Assembly (NCBI GenBank): GCA_017548605.1
Contig: JAFYZT010000007.1
Span: 62,001-126,000, forward strand
DNA length: 64,000 nucleotides
Direction: 5' to 3'
From: Prevotella sp.
GTDB lineage: Bacteria > Bacteroidota > Bacteroidia > Bacteroidales > Bacteroidaceae
A model generated the notes under the pieces. It had not been told where the DNA came from, made no database searches, and worked only from the letters and a program-made list of their open reading frames with translations. Of the stretch, positions 43,226-51,961 are shown one piece after another (positions within the stretch are counted from its first letter, which is position 1; every line of letters starts with the position of its first letter). A program made the translations under genes and the position numbers.

Positions 43226-44218
43226 TTATTGCTCGATTTTGGCTTGAGAGTCGATGAAGATTTTTATTTTCTTTCCATTCGGTATTGTCGGTTTCGACCA
43301 TGTGCCATTAAGGATCCTGATATGGATTGGTCTTCCAACAGGAGCATCGTCAACAGCCTGTTGCAGCGACATATAATTGCCGAAGCCATTGTCGGCCACG
43401 ATATAATCGTAATGAACAATATATGATTTCAGGTCGGGTACAATCTGGCCTACAGCATCCGCCAGCAGTCCAGCCACCACATGTGCTCCAAGTACGTTAT
43501 AGTGAGTATTGTCTTGTCGTCCCTCGGGGATGGAAGGCTGTTCGCCTGGCCTGAACCACATATGAAGTTTCTTTGAGGCTTCTCGTCCCATGCTCTGCTC
43601 AAGGTTGTGCGTGATGGCATTAGCGTCAACGAAAGGAACATTCATCTCTTTTGCTATGCGTGCGGGTACAAACCGATATGCCCCATGTGTGTCGTAAAGT
43701 GTATCGCTCTCGATGGTATCGTTAGCGAAGACCGTTTCCCGTAATTTCTCATCGTCATCATTTTTGGGTACTATACGGAAGAAATTTCTGCGAGCTACGC
43801 TGTTGAAGAGCACTGGTATACCTCCAAGAGCCCTTGTTTCTCTAACGAATTTGCGCAAGTTGTCATCAAACGTGCTTCCCGGATCCGTATGCCGTTCAGG
43901 TTGTGGTTTCTCATCGTTGTGTCCAAATTGTATGAACACATAATCACCTGGTTTGATAAGCGACTTCACTTTGTCCCATCGTCCCTCATCGATGAAACTT
44001 TTAGAACTTCTACCGTTCACCGCATGGTTGTCGATATGGACAGCCTCTTTGAAAAACCCTTGCAAAGCCATGCCCCATCCCCGTTCCTGCTTTCCTTCGT
44101 CAATGGCTTTGTTGGCCATGGTGGAGTCGCCGATCATGAATATGGTGACCGACTTTTTCGCCGCCGTCATCATGAAGAACGAGACTACTGCGAGGGCAAA
44201 AGCGATGGTCTGCTTCAA
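43226..44218 (-). CDS. CE12 rhamnogalacturonan acetylesterase with a truncated CE8 pectinesterase tail
   Basis: A 330-residue exported SGNH esterase that would remove acetyl groups from pectin. Signal peptide [19 protein letters not shown]. Block I is [11 protein letters not shown] (Ser nucleophile), block III is [12 protein letters not shown], and block V is [15 protein letters not shown] (Asp and His). Residues 270-330 do not belong to CE12: [24 protein letters not shown] and [10 protein letters not shown] match the first strands of CE8 pectin methylesterases, and the frame then stops. The gene appears to be the remains of a CE12-CE8 bifunctional enzyme. It starts with TTG inside the last codons of hisS, an odd partner for a pectin enzyme. 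Confidence 0.85.
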   Translation of the reverse strand: MKQTIAFALAVVSFFMMTAAKKSVTIFMIGDSTMANKAIDEGKQERGWGMALQGFFKEAVHIDNHAVNGRSSKSFIDEGRWDKVKSLIKPGDYVFIQFGHNDEKPQPERHTDPGSTFDDNLRKFVRETRALGGIPVLFNSVARRNFFRIVPKNDDDEKLRETVFANDTIESDTLYDTHGAYRFVPARIAKEMNVPFVDANAITHNLEQSMGREASKKLHMWFRPGEQPSIPEGRQDNTHYNVLGAHVVAGLLADAVGQIVPDLKSYIVHYDYIVADNGFGNYMSLQQAVDDAPVGRPIHIRILNGTWSKPTIPNGKKIKIFIDSQAKIEQ

Positions 44219-45585
44219 CGATTGTATTCTTTACAGATATAATCCACTAATTGTTTGGCATCGACGAGCACCTGTTCACCCGTCTCCATGTTCTTCAGTG
44301 AGACGATACCCTTTGTCATCTCATCCTCCCCGGCCATGGCCACGAATGGAATGTTTTTGGCATTGGCATACGCCATCTGCTTTTTCATTTTCACGCTGTC
44401 GGGGAAGACCTCTGTCTTGAGACCCGCTGTGCGACATTCTCGTGCCATGGTCATGGAGTAACGAGCCTCTTTTTCTCCAAAGTTGACAAACAGAAGTTGT
44501 GTTCCCGATACAGCCTCTTTGGGATAAAGGTCGAGCGTGTTGAGCACATCGAAAATACGGTCAGCACCAAAAGATATACCAACACCACTAATTCCGGGCA
44601 GTCCGAAGATGCCCGTGAGATTGTCGTAGCGTCCGCCACCAGTGATGGAGCCCATAGGCGTATCGAGAGCTTTCACCTCGAAAATAGCTCCTGTATAATA
44701 GTTCAATCCTCGTGCCAGCGTCAGGTCGATGGACACCTCATTCTTCAATCCGCATTCCTTAAGTGTATTGATAATAAAAGCAGACTCGTCAATACCCTTG
44801 AGACCAACTTCTGAATCAGCCAATAACGCTCTTAGTTGGTTGAGCTTTTCATCGTTGGTTCCTGAAAGGGCAAGTATGGGTTGCAGTTTCTCCACAGCCT
44901 CGTCTGACAAGCCCTTCTCACGCAGCTCAGTATTGACATTTTCGAGGCCAATCTTGTCGAGTTTATCAATTGCCACTGTAATATCAACGATATTGTCTTT
45001 TGCCCCAATGACCTCGGCTATACCTGATAGTATCTTGCGATTGTTAATATGTATGCGTACACGAATACCAAATTTCGAGAATACGGTATCAACAATCTGC
45101 ATCAATTCCACCTCATTGAGCAGCGAATTACTCCCCACCACATCAGCATCGCACTGATAAAACTCGCGGTATCTCCCTTTCTGCGGTCTGTCAGCACGCC
45201 ATACAGGCTGTATCTGATAGCGTTTAAAGGGTAGCTGGATTTCTTCGCGATGCATGACAACAAAACGGGCGAACGGCACAGTAAGGTCATAGCGTAGTCC
45301 TTTCTCACAGATACGTGCTGCAAGATGCAGAGGATTGCTCTCTTTAAGTTCCTCATCAGACACTTTATGGAGGAAATCACCCGAGTTGAGGATTTTGAAA
45401 AGCAGTTTGTCGCCTTCTTCGCCATATTTACCCATGAGTGTTGACAATGTTTCCATAGCAGGAGTTTCTATCTGCTGGAAGCCATATTGTTCATACACCT
45501 CACGTATGGTATTGAAGATATAGTTCCTTTTCGCCATTTCTACAGGCGAAAAGTCACGGGTTCCTTTGGGTATGCTGGGTTTCAT
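44215..45585 (-). CDS. hisS: Histidyl-tRNA synthetase
   Basis: Charges tRNA-His. 456 residues. Class II motif 1 region [19 protein letters not shown], motif 2 [29 protein letters not shown], the histidine-specific signature [15 protein letters not shown], motif 3 [15 protein letters not shown], and a C-terminal anticodon-binding domain ([31 protein letters not shown]). The last codons overlap the start of the acetylesterase gene. Confidence 0.96.
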   Translation of the reverse strand: MKPSIPKGTRDFSPVEMAKRNYIFNTIREVYEQYGFQQIETPAMETLSTLMGKYGEEGDKLLFKILNSGDFLHKVSDEELKESNPLHLAARICEKGLRYDLTVPFARFVVMHREEIQLPFKRYQIQPVWRADRPQKGRYREFYQCDADVVGSNSLLNEVELMQIVDTVFSKFGIRVRIHINNRKILSGIAEVIGAKDNIVDITVAIDKLDKIGLENVNTELREKGLSDEAVEKLQPILALSGTNDEKLNQLRALLADSEVGLKGIDESAFIINTLKECGLKNEVSIDLTLARGLNYYTGAIFEVKALDTPMGSITGGGRYDNLTGIFGLPGISGVGISFGADRIFDVLNTLDLYPKEAVSGTQLLFVNFGEKEARYSMTMARECRTAGLKTEVFPDSVKMKKQMAYANAKNIPFVAMAGEDEMTKGIVSLKNMETGEQVLVDAKQLVDYICKEYNR

Positions 45586-45613
45586 TTATGATTGAAGTTT
45601 TACGTTTATGATT

Positions 45614-46888
45614 TCACTGTCTGACGATGGTTTGTTCGCGGTCCGGTCCGATGGAAATGATACGTATGGGCGTCTGGAGCTCGTGCTCAAGGAAATCGAT
45701 GTATTGTTTGAATTGTTCTGGGAATTGATCTTCACTTGTGAGGCTAGTAAGGTCCGTCTTCCAACCTTTTAGCTCCTCATATATCGGTTCTATTCCTTTT
45801 TCTATGTCATAGGGGAAGTCGCGTGTAAGCTCACCATTTACTTTATACGCAACACATGCCTTAATGGTGTCAAAGGTGTCAAGAACATCGCTTTTCATCA
45901 TAATGAGGTCGGTGACGCCATTAACCATGATAGAATAGCGTAATTGCACAAGGTCGATCCATCCGCAACGTCTCTCACGCCCCGTCACAGCTCCGTATTC
46001 ATGGCCTATATCACGTATTTTATCTCCTGTACTATCAAACAGTTCTGTTGGGAATGGACCGGCACCTACACGAGTACAATATGCCTTCATGATGCCATAG
46101 ACACGGTTAATTTTGTTCGGTCCTATACCCAACCCCGTGCATGCACCTGCACAGATCGTGTTTGACGATGTGACGAATGGATAGCTGCCAAAATCTATGT
46201 CAAGCATAGTACCTTGCGCCCCTTCGCAAAGGATGGTCTTTCCTTCGGCAAGCAGCCTGTTCACCTCATGTTCACTATCAACAATGGGGAATTGAGCAAG
46301 GTATTCAATACCTTTCATCCATTTGCGCTCCGTTTCTTCTATATCGAAGTCGGTGAATCCCAAGTTGGCAATCATCTGCAAATGTCGCTGTTTATGCGCC
46401 ATGTATTTCTCTTGGAAATTATCGAGTATATCTCCTACCCTTAGTCCGTTACGTGAAATCTTGTCAGTATAGGTCGGTCCAATACCTTTTCCTGTGGTCC
46501 CCACCTTACTTTTTCCTTTTGCCTTTTCCTGTGCAGCGTCGAGCACACGGTGTGTTGGCATGATGAGATGTGCTTTTTTGGAGATATGCAGCCTGTTTTT
46601 CAAGTTATGTCCACTTTTTTCCAGGTCCATAGCCTCATCCATGAACAGGTCGGGAGCTAGCACCACACCATTGCCGATGATATTCACCTTGTCGCCTTGA
46701 AATATACCGGAAGGAATACTTCTGAGCACATATTTCTGTCCTTCGAACTCGAGTGTGTGTCCAGCATTGGGGCCACCTTGGAATCGTGCTACCACATTAT
46801 AGTTAGGAGTGAGCACATCGACTACTTTACCTTTCCCTTCATCGCCCCATTGCAGTCCCAACAAGACGTCAACTTTTCCGTTGTTCAT
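45614..46888 (-). CDS. purA: Adenylosuccinate synthetase
   Basis: First committed step from IMP to AMP. 424 residues. Motifs: VLLGLQWGDEGKGKVVDVL at the N-terminus (P-loop), RFQGGPNAGHTLEF, TTGKGIGPTYTDKISRNGLRVGD, ILCEGAQGTMLDIDFGSYPFVTSSNT, VGAGPFPTELFD and TGRERRCGWIDLVQLRYS. It lies 28 bases before hisS and 67 bases after the Fur-family gene, all on the same strand. Confidence 0.97.
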   Translation of the reverse strand: MNNGKVDVLLGLQWGDEGKGKVVDVLTPNYNVVARFQGGPNAGHTLEFEGQKYVLRSIPSGIFQGDKVNIIGNGVVLAPDLFMDEAMDLEKSGHNLKNRLHISKKAHLIMPTHRVLDAAQEKAKGKSKVGTTGKGIGPTYTDKISRNGLRVGDILDNFQEKYMAHKQRHLQMIANLGFTDFDIEETERKWMKGIEYLAQFPIVDSEHEVNRLLAEGKTILCEGAQGTMLDIDFGSYPFVTSSNTICAGACTGLGIGPNKINRVYGIMKAYCTRVGAGPFPTELFDSTGDKIRDIGHEYGAVTGRERRCGWIDLVQLRYSIMVNGVTDLIMMKSDVLDTFDTIKACVAYKVNGELTRDFPYDIEKGIEPIYEELKGWKTDLTSLTSEDQFPEQFKQYIDFLEHELQTPIRIISIGPDREQTIVRQ

Positions 46889-46955
46889 TGTTTATAGTTT
46901 TAAATGATTATTGCTCCTATAGTTATTTTGAATTGTGGGGTGAGGTGAAATATGA

Positions 46956-47450
46956 CTATTTTTTTTGTTTCTGATTTTGTTTCGCTGTTTTCTTGGCCAG
47001 TTTTCTTTTAAGCTTCGTCTGACATGAACTGCATGTTCCATAGAAATAAAGGGTAAAACCTTCTTGGTGGAAACGTTTTAGTTTCATGGTCATGAGCATA
47101 TTGTTCACGACTGAAGTATTCACTTCCGTGAGTTTTCCACAAGTGGTACATATCTGGTGGCAGTGGTTACCGTTAATGATTGTCGCCTCATAGGTGGTCA
47201 CATTGCCGATATAGTGTCTGACAGCCAGTTTGGCTGCCAAAAGCAGTCCCATGGTATTGTATAGCGTTGCTTTGCTCACCCTGAAGTTGTTTTTTTTCAT
47301 TTCAAGGTCCAATTCATCGAGTGAGAAATGCCCTCTGATGGAATACACCGAATTGAGGATGGAGAATCGCTCAGGGGTTTTTCTTTTCCCGTTTTCCACA
47401 AGGAAATCGGCAAGTATCTTTGCAGCCTTAGATTTTACGCTATCATCCAT
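46956..47450 (-). CDS. Fur-family metal-responsive regulator
   Basis: A 164-residue repressor-like protein. The winged helix is in residues about 10-85 (KRKTPERFSILNSVYSIRGHFSLDEL, VSKATLYNTMGLLLAAKL). The dimerisation and metal part has NHCHQICTTCGK, with His96, His98, Cys101 and Cys104, and a second CxxC (Cys140/Cys143) for a structural zinc. The tail KRKLAKKTAKQNQKQKK is unusually basic. It could be Fur, Zur or PerR; the HCH spacing does not decide. Reverse rubrerythrin, a common PerR target, is 4 kb away, which hints at but does not prove PerR. Confidence 0.88.
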   Translation of the reverse strand: MDDSVKSKAAKILADFLVENGKRKTPERFSILNSVYSIRGHFSLDELDLEMKKNNFRVSKATLYNTMGLLLAAKLAVRHYIGNVTTYEATIINGNHCHQICTTCGKLTEVNTSVVNNMLMTMKLKRFHQEGFTLYFYGTCSSCQTKLKRKLAKKTAKQNQKQKK

Positions 47451-47472
47451 GTTAATTTTTCACAAAACCGTA

Positions 47473-47480
47473 CAAAGATA
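47473..47480 (-). promoter_or_regulatory. -7 promoter box for the Fur-family gene
   Basis: The reverse strand reads TATCTTTG, 22 bases before the start. No -33 TTG at the right distance. Confidence 0.5.
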
Positions 47481-47567
47481 CGACGAAAAGCTGAGATATG
47501 GCTAGTTGGTTTTGTAAAAAAAGTCTAAAAATGCAGAAATGTCCTTTGTCAGTACTCTTTTGTTGAG

Positions 47568-48203
47568 TCAAAATAGTTTCATGCCGATGGAGGAGAGTGC
47601 TTTTTGTGCAATCATCTCATACGTATCATCCAGTTCTGTCATTCTTAAAACAGCTGTCCATGCTGCTTTCTTAATGGGTAGTGAAGAACCTTGTAATGCT
47701 GCAAGTGCTTGGTCAAGAAATTCGTGAATACCGCGGTCGTCGGGCTGTCGTTTTTGCATAAATAGCCTTCCGATGAGCAAGAATCCTGTGTACTGAAGCA
47801 ATTCGCCTTCGCTTGCCATCCATTGATAAGCATACATGGGAGCTGATTCTGCATATTGGAATAGGTTGATAACCGCCATCTCTGCCATTTCACGGTTAGG
47901 CATCTGCTGCATCCATAGTTCCATCATGTCAGGCAGCATTTCTTCATGAGGCATGAGCAGTGTAGCCATGATTTTCGATTCCCGCACATTGTCTTTCCAC
48001 AAGGTGATGGCCAGCTGGCTGTTTTTCTGATATTGCGCAGCCATTTTTTGTAGTTGTGGTAGCTGTATTCCCCAATTAATATGATACACTGTTCCTTTTT
48101 CCCGCATAGATTGTGATGCCACGCCGTTCATAAGGGAGCGGAACTGGCGACGTATATCGTTGGCAGCCTGTTTTATGTCATTTATATTATCAGAGTGTAC
48201 CAT
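47568..48203 (-). CDS. AlkD-like DNA alkylation repair (HEAT-like) protein
   Basis: A 211-residue all-helical protein whose pattern fits the AlkC/AlkD HEAT-like glycosylase superfamily (PF08713). N-terminal helix RRQFRSLMNGVASQSMREKGTVYHINWGIQLPQLQKMA, then ITLWKDNVRESKIMATLLMPHEE, and the usual order of helical pairs (AEMAVINLFQYA). The diagnostic Trp/Asp catalytic residues are not conserved in a way I can confirm, so activity is uncertain. Start at the ATG inside the last 14 bases of the peptidase gene, which implies coupling. Confidence 0.7.
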   Translation of the reverse strand: MVHSDNINDIKQAANDIRRQFRSLMNGVASQSMREKGTVYHINWGIQLPQLQKMAAQYQKNSQLAITLWKDNVRESKIMATLLMPHEEMLPDMMELWMQQMPNREMAEMAVINLFQYAESAPMYAYQWMASEGELLQYTGFLLIGRLFMQKRQPDDRGIHEFLDQALAALQGSSLPIKKAAWTAVLRMTELDDTYEMIAQKALSSIGMKLF

Positions 48204-50142
48204 ACTGTTTGGAATATCTAAGCATTTGTTCGTCATATTTTTCCGTATATTCGACGGTTACATCTATGATGTTGCCAGACGCGTCTGTTATAGGTTTAAG
48301 TACAGGGTTGATAAAGCCTTTATAAGGTGCAATATTCAGTTTTGAAAACCGTTGCAGCACCTCCTCATGCAAAACGCCGTCAACTTTAACGGCATAGGTT
48401 TCAATGAGTTGTTGAGCCGCGTGATAATCGCCCTCGCTTTTAATACGTTGTATCTCACCAAGCAGTTCGGCGAAACAATCCCTGAGTTTTTTGTAGTCAT
48501 GTATCCGCACGAACGTTTTCCCGTCTATTTTCTCAAATTGTACATTTCCTTTGGAATGTCGCATGGTCCAATATGCGATAAGGGCCCTGTTTCGCATGTG
48601 GGCTTCTTCGATGTCATGCCCTGGTGTGATACGAGTTAGCTGAGTCATCAAGCCGTTAAGCATATAGGAATAATACTGCGCTTGGTATGCTGTGTGGTCG
48701 GGAAGCAGATTTAACTCAACCAGTTTCTCGTCGGCCATATAATAGAGTGCAAATAAGTCGGCCCTTGCCTCTTCGATAGTACTTGAATACGCCTTCAGGG
48801 CATCGGGACTGGTTCCTGGCAACAGTTGTCCGCTGCCATGTCCCAAACATTCGTGTAAATCGGTGTGCAGGTCATCACACAAGTTGTCATATTGGTCAAG
48901 CATTCGAACAGTCTGCTCATCAATAACGAATTCTTCCCGGAAGCCACTACCCTTGGTCGCCTGATTGTATGCCTCCGTCAGATTGCCGATGGTGACACTC
49001 TTACTGCCATGTCTTTCCCGAATCCACTCCGCATTGGGAAGGTTGATACCTATGGCAGATGCCGGATATTCCTCTCCACCGAGCATAGCAGCACATATTA
49101 CCGAAGCCGATACGCCCTTGACTTGTTTTTTCTTAAACCGTGGATCCACAGGCGAATGGTCTTCAAACCATTGTGCATTATCGCTGATAATCTTTGTGCG
49201 CAGTGACGCTTGTTTGTCGACATATTCAACGATGCCTTCCCAGGTACCTTTCAGCCCCAATGGGTCGCCATACACCTCAATGAAACCATTGATGAAGTCA
49301 ACTTGACTTTCCTTATCATGTACCCATGCAATGGAATAATCATCGAAATCATGTAAATCACCTGATTTGTAGAATCTGATTAGTTTTTTTATAACATCTT
49401 TCTGATTGTCATTTTCCGCTACGTCTTCTGCCTTTTCCAGCCAGATAATAATCTTTTGAATGGCATTACCGTATTTACCATCAGCTTTCCATACTATTTC
49501 CCTGATTTCGCCATCTTCTTTTACCAAGGTGGAGTTAAGGCCCCAGGACGGTTGGCCAGACATACCATCATCTTTGTTCTCTTTATAATATGTTTCCACC
49601 TCATCCTGCGTCACATCCTGATAAAAGTTACATGCAGAGGAAGTAATTAAATCAACTCCTTTTTCCTTGTTCACTCTTTTGGCAAATATGGTGGGGTCGA
49701 AAATTACGGGCTTGATTTCCTCGAACAATTGCCGGACTGTCTGTCCTTTGCGCAGTGGAAGTAATTGGCTGTCGGTCTCTTCCATCGACACAAACAAATA
49801 ATCAGGAGAGAATCCCGGAATAAACTTCATACATCCATAGTGGTGATGGATGCCGTTTGAGAACCATAGCCGTTTGAGGTAAGTGGAAAGGAAAGTAAAC
49901 TGTTCTGAGTGATCTTTGTCCTTTTTGTTTACATATATTGCTTCAAGGGTCTTCCTTATCAACAGGTTATATTTCCCATATTGGTCGAATGTAATATCAC
50001 GTCCAGAGAGTGTAGCCTGTGAAAGATAGTATATGAGCTGTTTCTGCCGGATAGTGAGATCTTCGAAGCCATTCAGCCGATAGCGCAGCATTTGGATGTC
50101 AGCGAAACGTTCATCGGCATAAAGAAATTGCGGTTGAGACAT
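48190..50142 (-). CDS. Dipeptidyl peptidase III-type zinc peptidase (family M49)
   Basis: A 650-residue cytoplasmic metallopeptidase (no signal peptide) that would release dipeptides from short peptides. The zinc motif is DLHECLGHGSGQ (HExxxH, as HECLGH), and the third ligand is the Glu of IEEARADLFALYYM. Length and order match M49 enzymes; B. thetaiotaomicron has a well-known homologue near 675 residues. It is followed by the AlkD-like gene with an overlap. Confidence 0.9.
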   Translation of the reverse strand: MSQPQFLYADERFADIQMLRYRLNGFEDLTIRQKQLIYYLSQATLSGRDITFDQYGKYNLLIRKTLEAIYVNKKDKDHSEQFTFLSTYLKRLWFSNGIHHHYGCMKFIPGFSPDYLFVSMEETDSQLLPLRKGQTVRQLFEEIKPVIFDPTIFAKRVNKEKGVDLITSSACNFYQDVTQDEVETYYKENKDDGMSGQPSWGLNSTLVKEDGEIREIVWKADGKYGNAIQKIIIWLEKAEDVAENDNQKDVIKKLIRFYKSGDLHDFDDYSIAWVHDKESQVDFINGFIEVYGDPLGLKGTWEGIVEYVDKQASLRTKIISDNAQWFEDHSPVDPRFKKKQVKGVSASVICAAMLGGEEYPASAIGINLPNAEWIRERHGSKSVTIGNLTEAYNQATKGSGFREEFVIDEQTVRMLDQYDNLCDDLHTDLHECLGHGSGQLLPGTSPDALKAYSSTIEEARADLFALYYMADEKLVELNLLPDHTAYQAQYYSYMLNGLMTQLTRITPGHDIEEAHMRNRALIAYWTMRHSKGNVQFEKIDGKTFVRIHDYKKLRDCFAELLGEIQRIKSEGDYHAAQQLIETYAVKVDGVLHEEVLQRFSKLNIAPYKGFINPVLKPITDASGNIIDVTVEYTEKYDEQMLRYSKQYGTL

Positions 50143-50186
50143 TGGAACGGGACTTGTTTATTTGTATTATAATCATCAATTTTCGT

Positions 50187-50348
50187 AAGTTCTGAAATTA
50201 TAGAAGTTATAGAAGTTAAAGGGGTTAAGCCATATCTTTTGCACCCAGGACTTGATGGCTTCTACACAACTTTTACAGTCGGACCAGGTTATGGCTTTCA
50301 AACTTCAGAGCGGCCAAAGCCGCAATAACTTCTTAACTTCAGAAACTT
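50187..50348. repeat. 162-bp element with 24-bp inverted ends and internal hairpins
   Basis: The ends (50187-50210 and 50325-50348) are inverted copies: AAGT(T)TCTGAA followed by (A/G)TTA(T)AGAAGTTAT, differing by one base and two single-base indels. Inside are further inverted pieces: AAGCCAT at 50227-50233 against ATGGCTT at 50255-50261 (and again at 50291-50297), and a 5-bp GC stem GCGGC/GCCGC at 50310-50323. No reading frame. It lies between the AraC gene stop and the peptidase start. The form fits a MITE-like repeat or a structured RNA in the intergenic gap; copies elsewhere would decide. Confidence 0.5.
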
Positions 50349-50355
50349 GGATGAA

Positions 50356-50814
50356 TTATTTTGTTTTTCCTTTTCTTTTATTCTCTTTCAGTGAGGGATG
50401 TTGTTCCAAATGGTTGATTTTATACTCACGGGGGGTAATGTTGTTGAATTTATAGAAAGCGGCATAGAATGACTGTCTGTTGGAGAATCCCACCATATCG
50501 CTAATATCTTCCATATTGAGTCCTTGATAGCGTTTGTCCACCAAAAGAGCCATTGCCTCTTCGATACGGTATTTATTCACAAAAGAGGTGTAGTTCATGT
50601 GAAACTTAACGTTAACGACAGCTGAGATATACCTTGTATTCGTACCCAAATCTTCAGCTAGTTGTTTGGCGGAATAGTCTTTGTCCTTATATTTTTTCTG
50701 GATGATGATAATGTCAAGAATTTTCTCCTTCAGCTCATCCATGAATTTTGGACTCACCAGACTCCTATAAGCCGCTTTTTTTTCCTTTTTTTCAGTAATA
50801 TTATACTTTGCCAT
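50356..50814 (-). CDS. AraC-family transcriptional regulator (small)
   Basis: A 152-residue protein made almost only of the AraC DNA-binding domain. First helix-turn-helix: YSAKQLAEDLGTNTRYISAVVNVKF; second: MEDISDMVGFSNRQSFYAAFYKFNNITPREYK, which is the family signature. A short N-terminal part has no room for a ligand domain, and the C-terminus is basic (KENKRKGKTK). It may be the output domain of a pathway with a separate sensor. A complete promoter precedes it; its targets are unknown. Confidence 0.9.
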   Translation of the reverse strand: MAKYNITEKKEKKAAYRSLVSPKFMDELKEKILDIIIIQKKYKDKDYSAKQLAEDLGTNTRYISAVVNVKFHMNYTSFVNKYRIEEAMALLVDKRYQGLNMEDISDMVGFSNRQSFYAAFYKFNNITPREYKINHLEQHPSLKENKRKGKTK

Positions 50815-50839
50815 ATCATTTAAGGGTAATTATTTACGG

Positions 50840-50870
50840 CAAAGATATTAGTCTTTTTTCAAAAATGCAA
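50840..50870 (-). promoter_or_regulatory. Bacteroidetes promoter for the AraC-family gene
   Basis: The reverse strand has TTG, 20 bases, TATCTTTG, ending 25 bases before the ATG. Confidence 0.6.
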
Positions 50871-51009
50871 TTTTTTTAACAGAAAAAGTGCCTTTTATCC
50901 GCATTTATTTCCATTCTGTCGTCAAAGTATCCATTTTGTTACGTATAAAAGGCGCAAAAGCATTCAAAATACATATCTAAATAGAAAATTGGATAGAAAA
51001 TATAGCTTC

Positions 51010-51034
51010 AATCATTAAAAAATGATTACCTTTG
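51010..51034 (+). promoter_or_regulatory. purU-his promoter with overlapping palindrome
   Basis: A -7 box TACCTTTG at 51027-51034 lies 48 bases before the purU ATG. A perfect 7-base inverted repeat, AATCATT (51010-51016) and AATGATT (51021-51027), abuts and overlaps it by one base. The palindrome is in a position to act as an operator. No bound regulator is known; the divergent AraC gene is an obvious candidate. Confidence 0.5.
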
Positions 51035-51082
51035 CAGTCTGTATTGTCACCCCACGACCGACAAATACCAATTATCAAGTCA

Positions 51083-51955
51083 ATGACAGCGACCAATCCT
51101 ACCGCCATTCTGCTTTTGCATTGTCCCGACAGACAAGGCATTATCAGTGAGATAACAAAGTTCATCACGGACAATCAAGGCAACATCGTGTACCTTGACC
51201 AGCATGTTGACCGTCAGGATGGTGTATTCTTTATGCGTATAGAATGGGAATTAAATGGTTTTCTCATTCCACGTGACAAGATTTTCGAGTGCATCACCAT
51301 GCTGTATTCGAAACGTTTCGAGATGACGTTCAATCTCTATTTCAACGATGTAAAACCCCGCATGGCCATCTTTGTTAGCAAGATGAGTCATTGCCTTTAT
51401 GATTTGCTTTCCCGTTACCGTAGTGGTGAATGGAAAGTCGATATCCCCTGTATTGTGAGCAATCACGAGGATTTACGTTATATCGGTGAACAGTTTGACA
51501 TACCTTTCCACGTATGGTCCATCAACAAAGACCATTCCAACAAAGCCGAAGTAGAAGCAGCAGAGATGGAGTTGTTACGAGAGCAAAATATCACATTCAT
51601 CGTGTTAGCCCGTTACATGCAGATTATCAGCGATGACATGATTGCCCATTATCCCCATCATATCATCAATATCCACCATTCCTTCCTGCCCGCTTTCATC
51701 GGAGCCCGCCCCTATCATCAGGCATGGGAACGCGGTGTGAAGATTGTTGGTGCTACGAGCCATTATGTTACCTCGGAGTTGGATGCCGGTCCTATTATCG
51801 AACAGGATGTTGTTCGTATCACCCACAAGGACACTCCCGAGAGCTTGGTGTTAAAAGGCCGAGATTTGGAGAAGATTGTTTTGTCACGTGCCGTGACGAA
51901 ACACATTGAGCGTAAGATACTCACCTACAACAATAAGACCGTTATTTTCAACTGA
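51083..51955 (+). CDS. purU: Formyltetrahydrofolate deformylase
   Basis: Hydrolyses 10-formyl-THF to THF and formate. A 290-residue protein with an N-terminal ACT domain (TAILLLHCPDRQGIISEIT) and a C-terminal formyltransferase-fold domain. The catalytic residues are visible in INIHHSFLPAFIGARPYHQA (His) and TSHYVTSELDAGPIIEQDV (Asp), with VSNHEDLRYI supplying the conserved Asn region. It is six bases ahead of hisH. Start at the ATG before TATNPTA; an earlier in-frame start would overlap the promoter. Confidence 0.94.
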   Translation: MTATNPTAILLLHCPDRQGIISEITKFITDNQGNIVYLDQHVDRQDGVFFMRIEWELNGFLIPRDKIFECITMLYSKRFEMTFNLYFNDVKPRMAIFVSKMSHCLYDLLSRYRSGEWKVDIPCIVSNHEDLRYIGEQFDIPFHVWSINKDHSNKAEVEAAEMELLREQNITFIVLARYMQIISDDMIAHYPHHIINIHHSFLPAFIGARPYHQAWERGVKIVGATSHYVTSELDAGPIIEQDVVRITHKDTPESLVLKGRDLEKIVLSRAVTKHIERKILTYNNKTVIFN

Positions 51956-51961
51956 CAACAC

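Noticed and set aside
50187-50348. CRISPR-like repeats
   Set aside because: The repeated pieces are inverted, short and not regularly spaced; there is no cas gene in the window.
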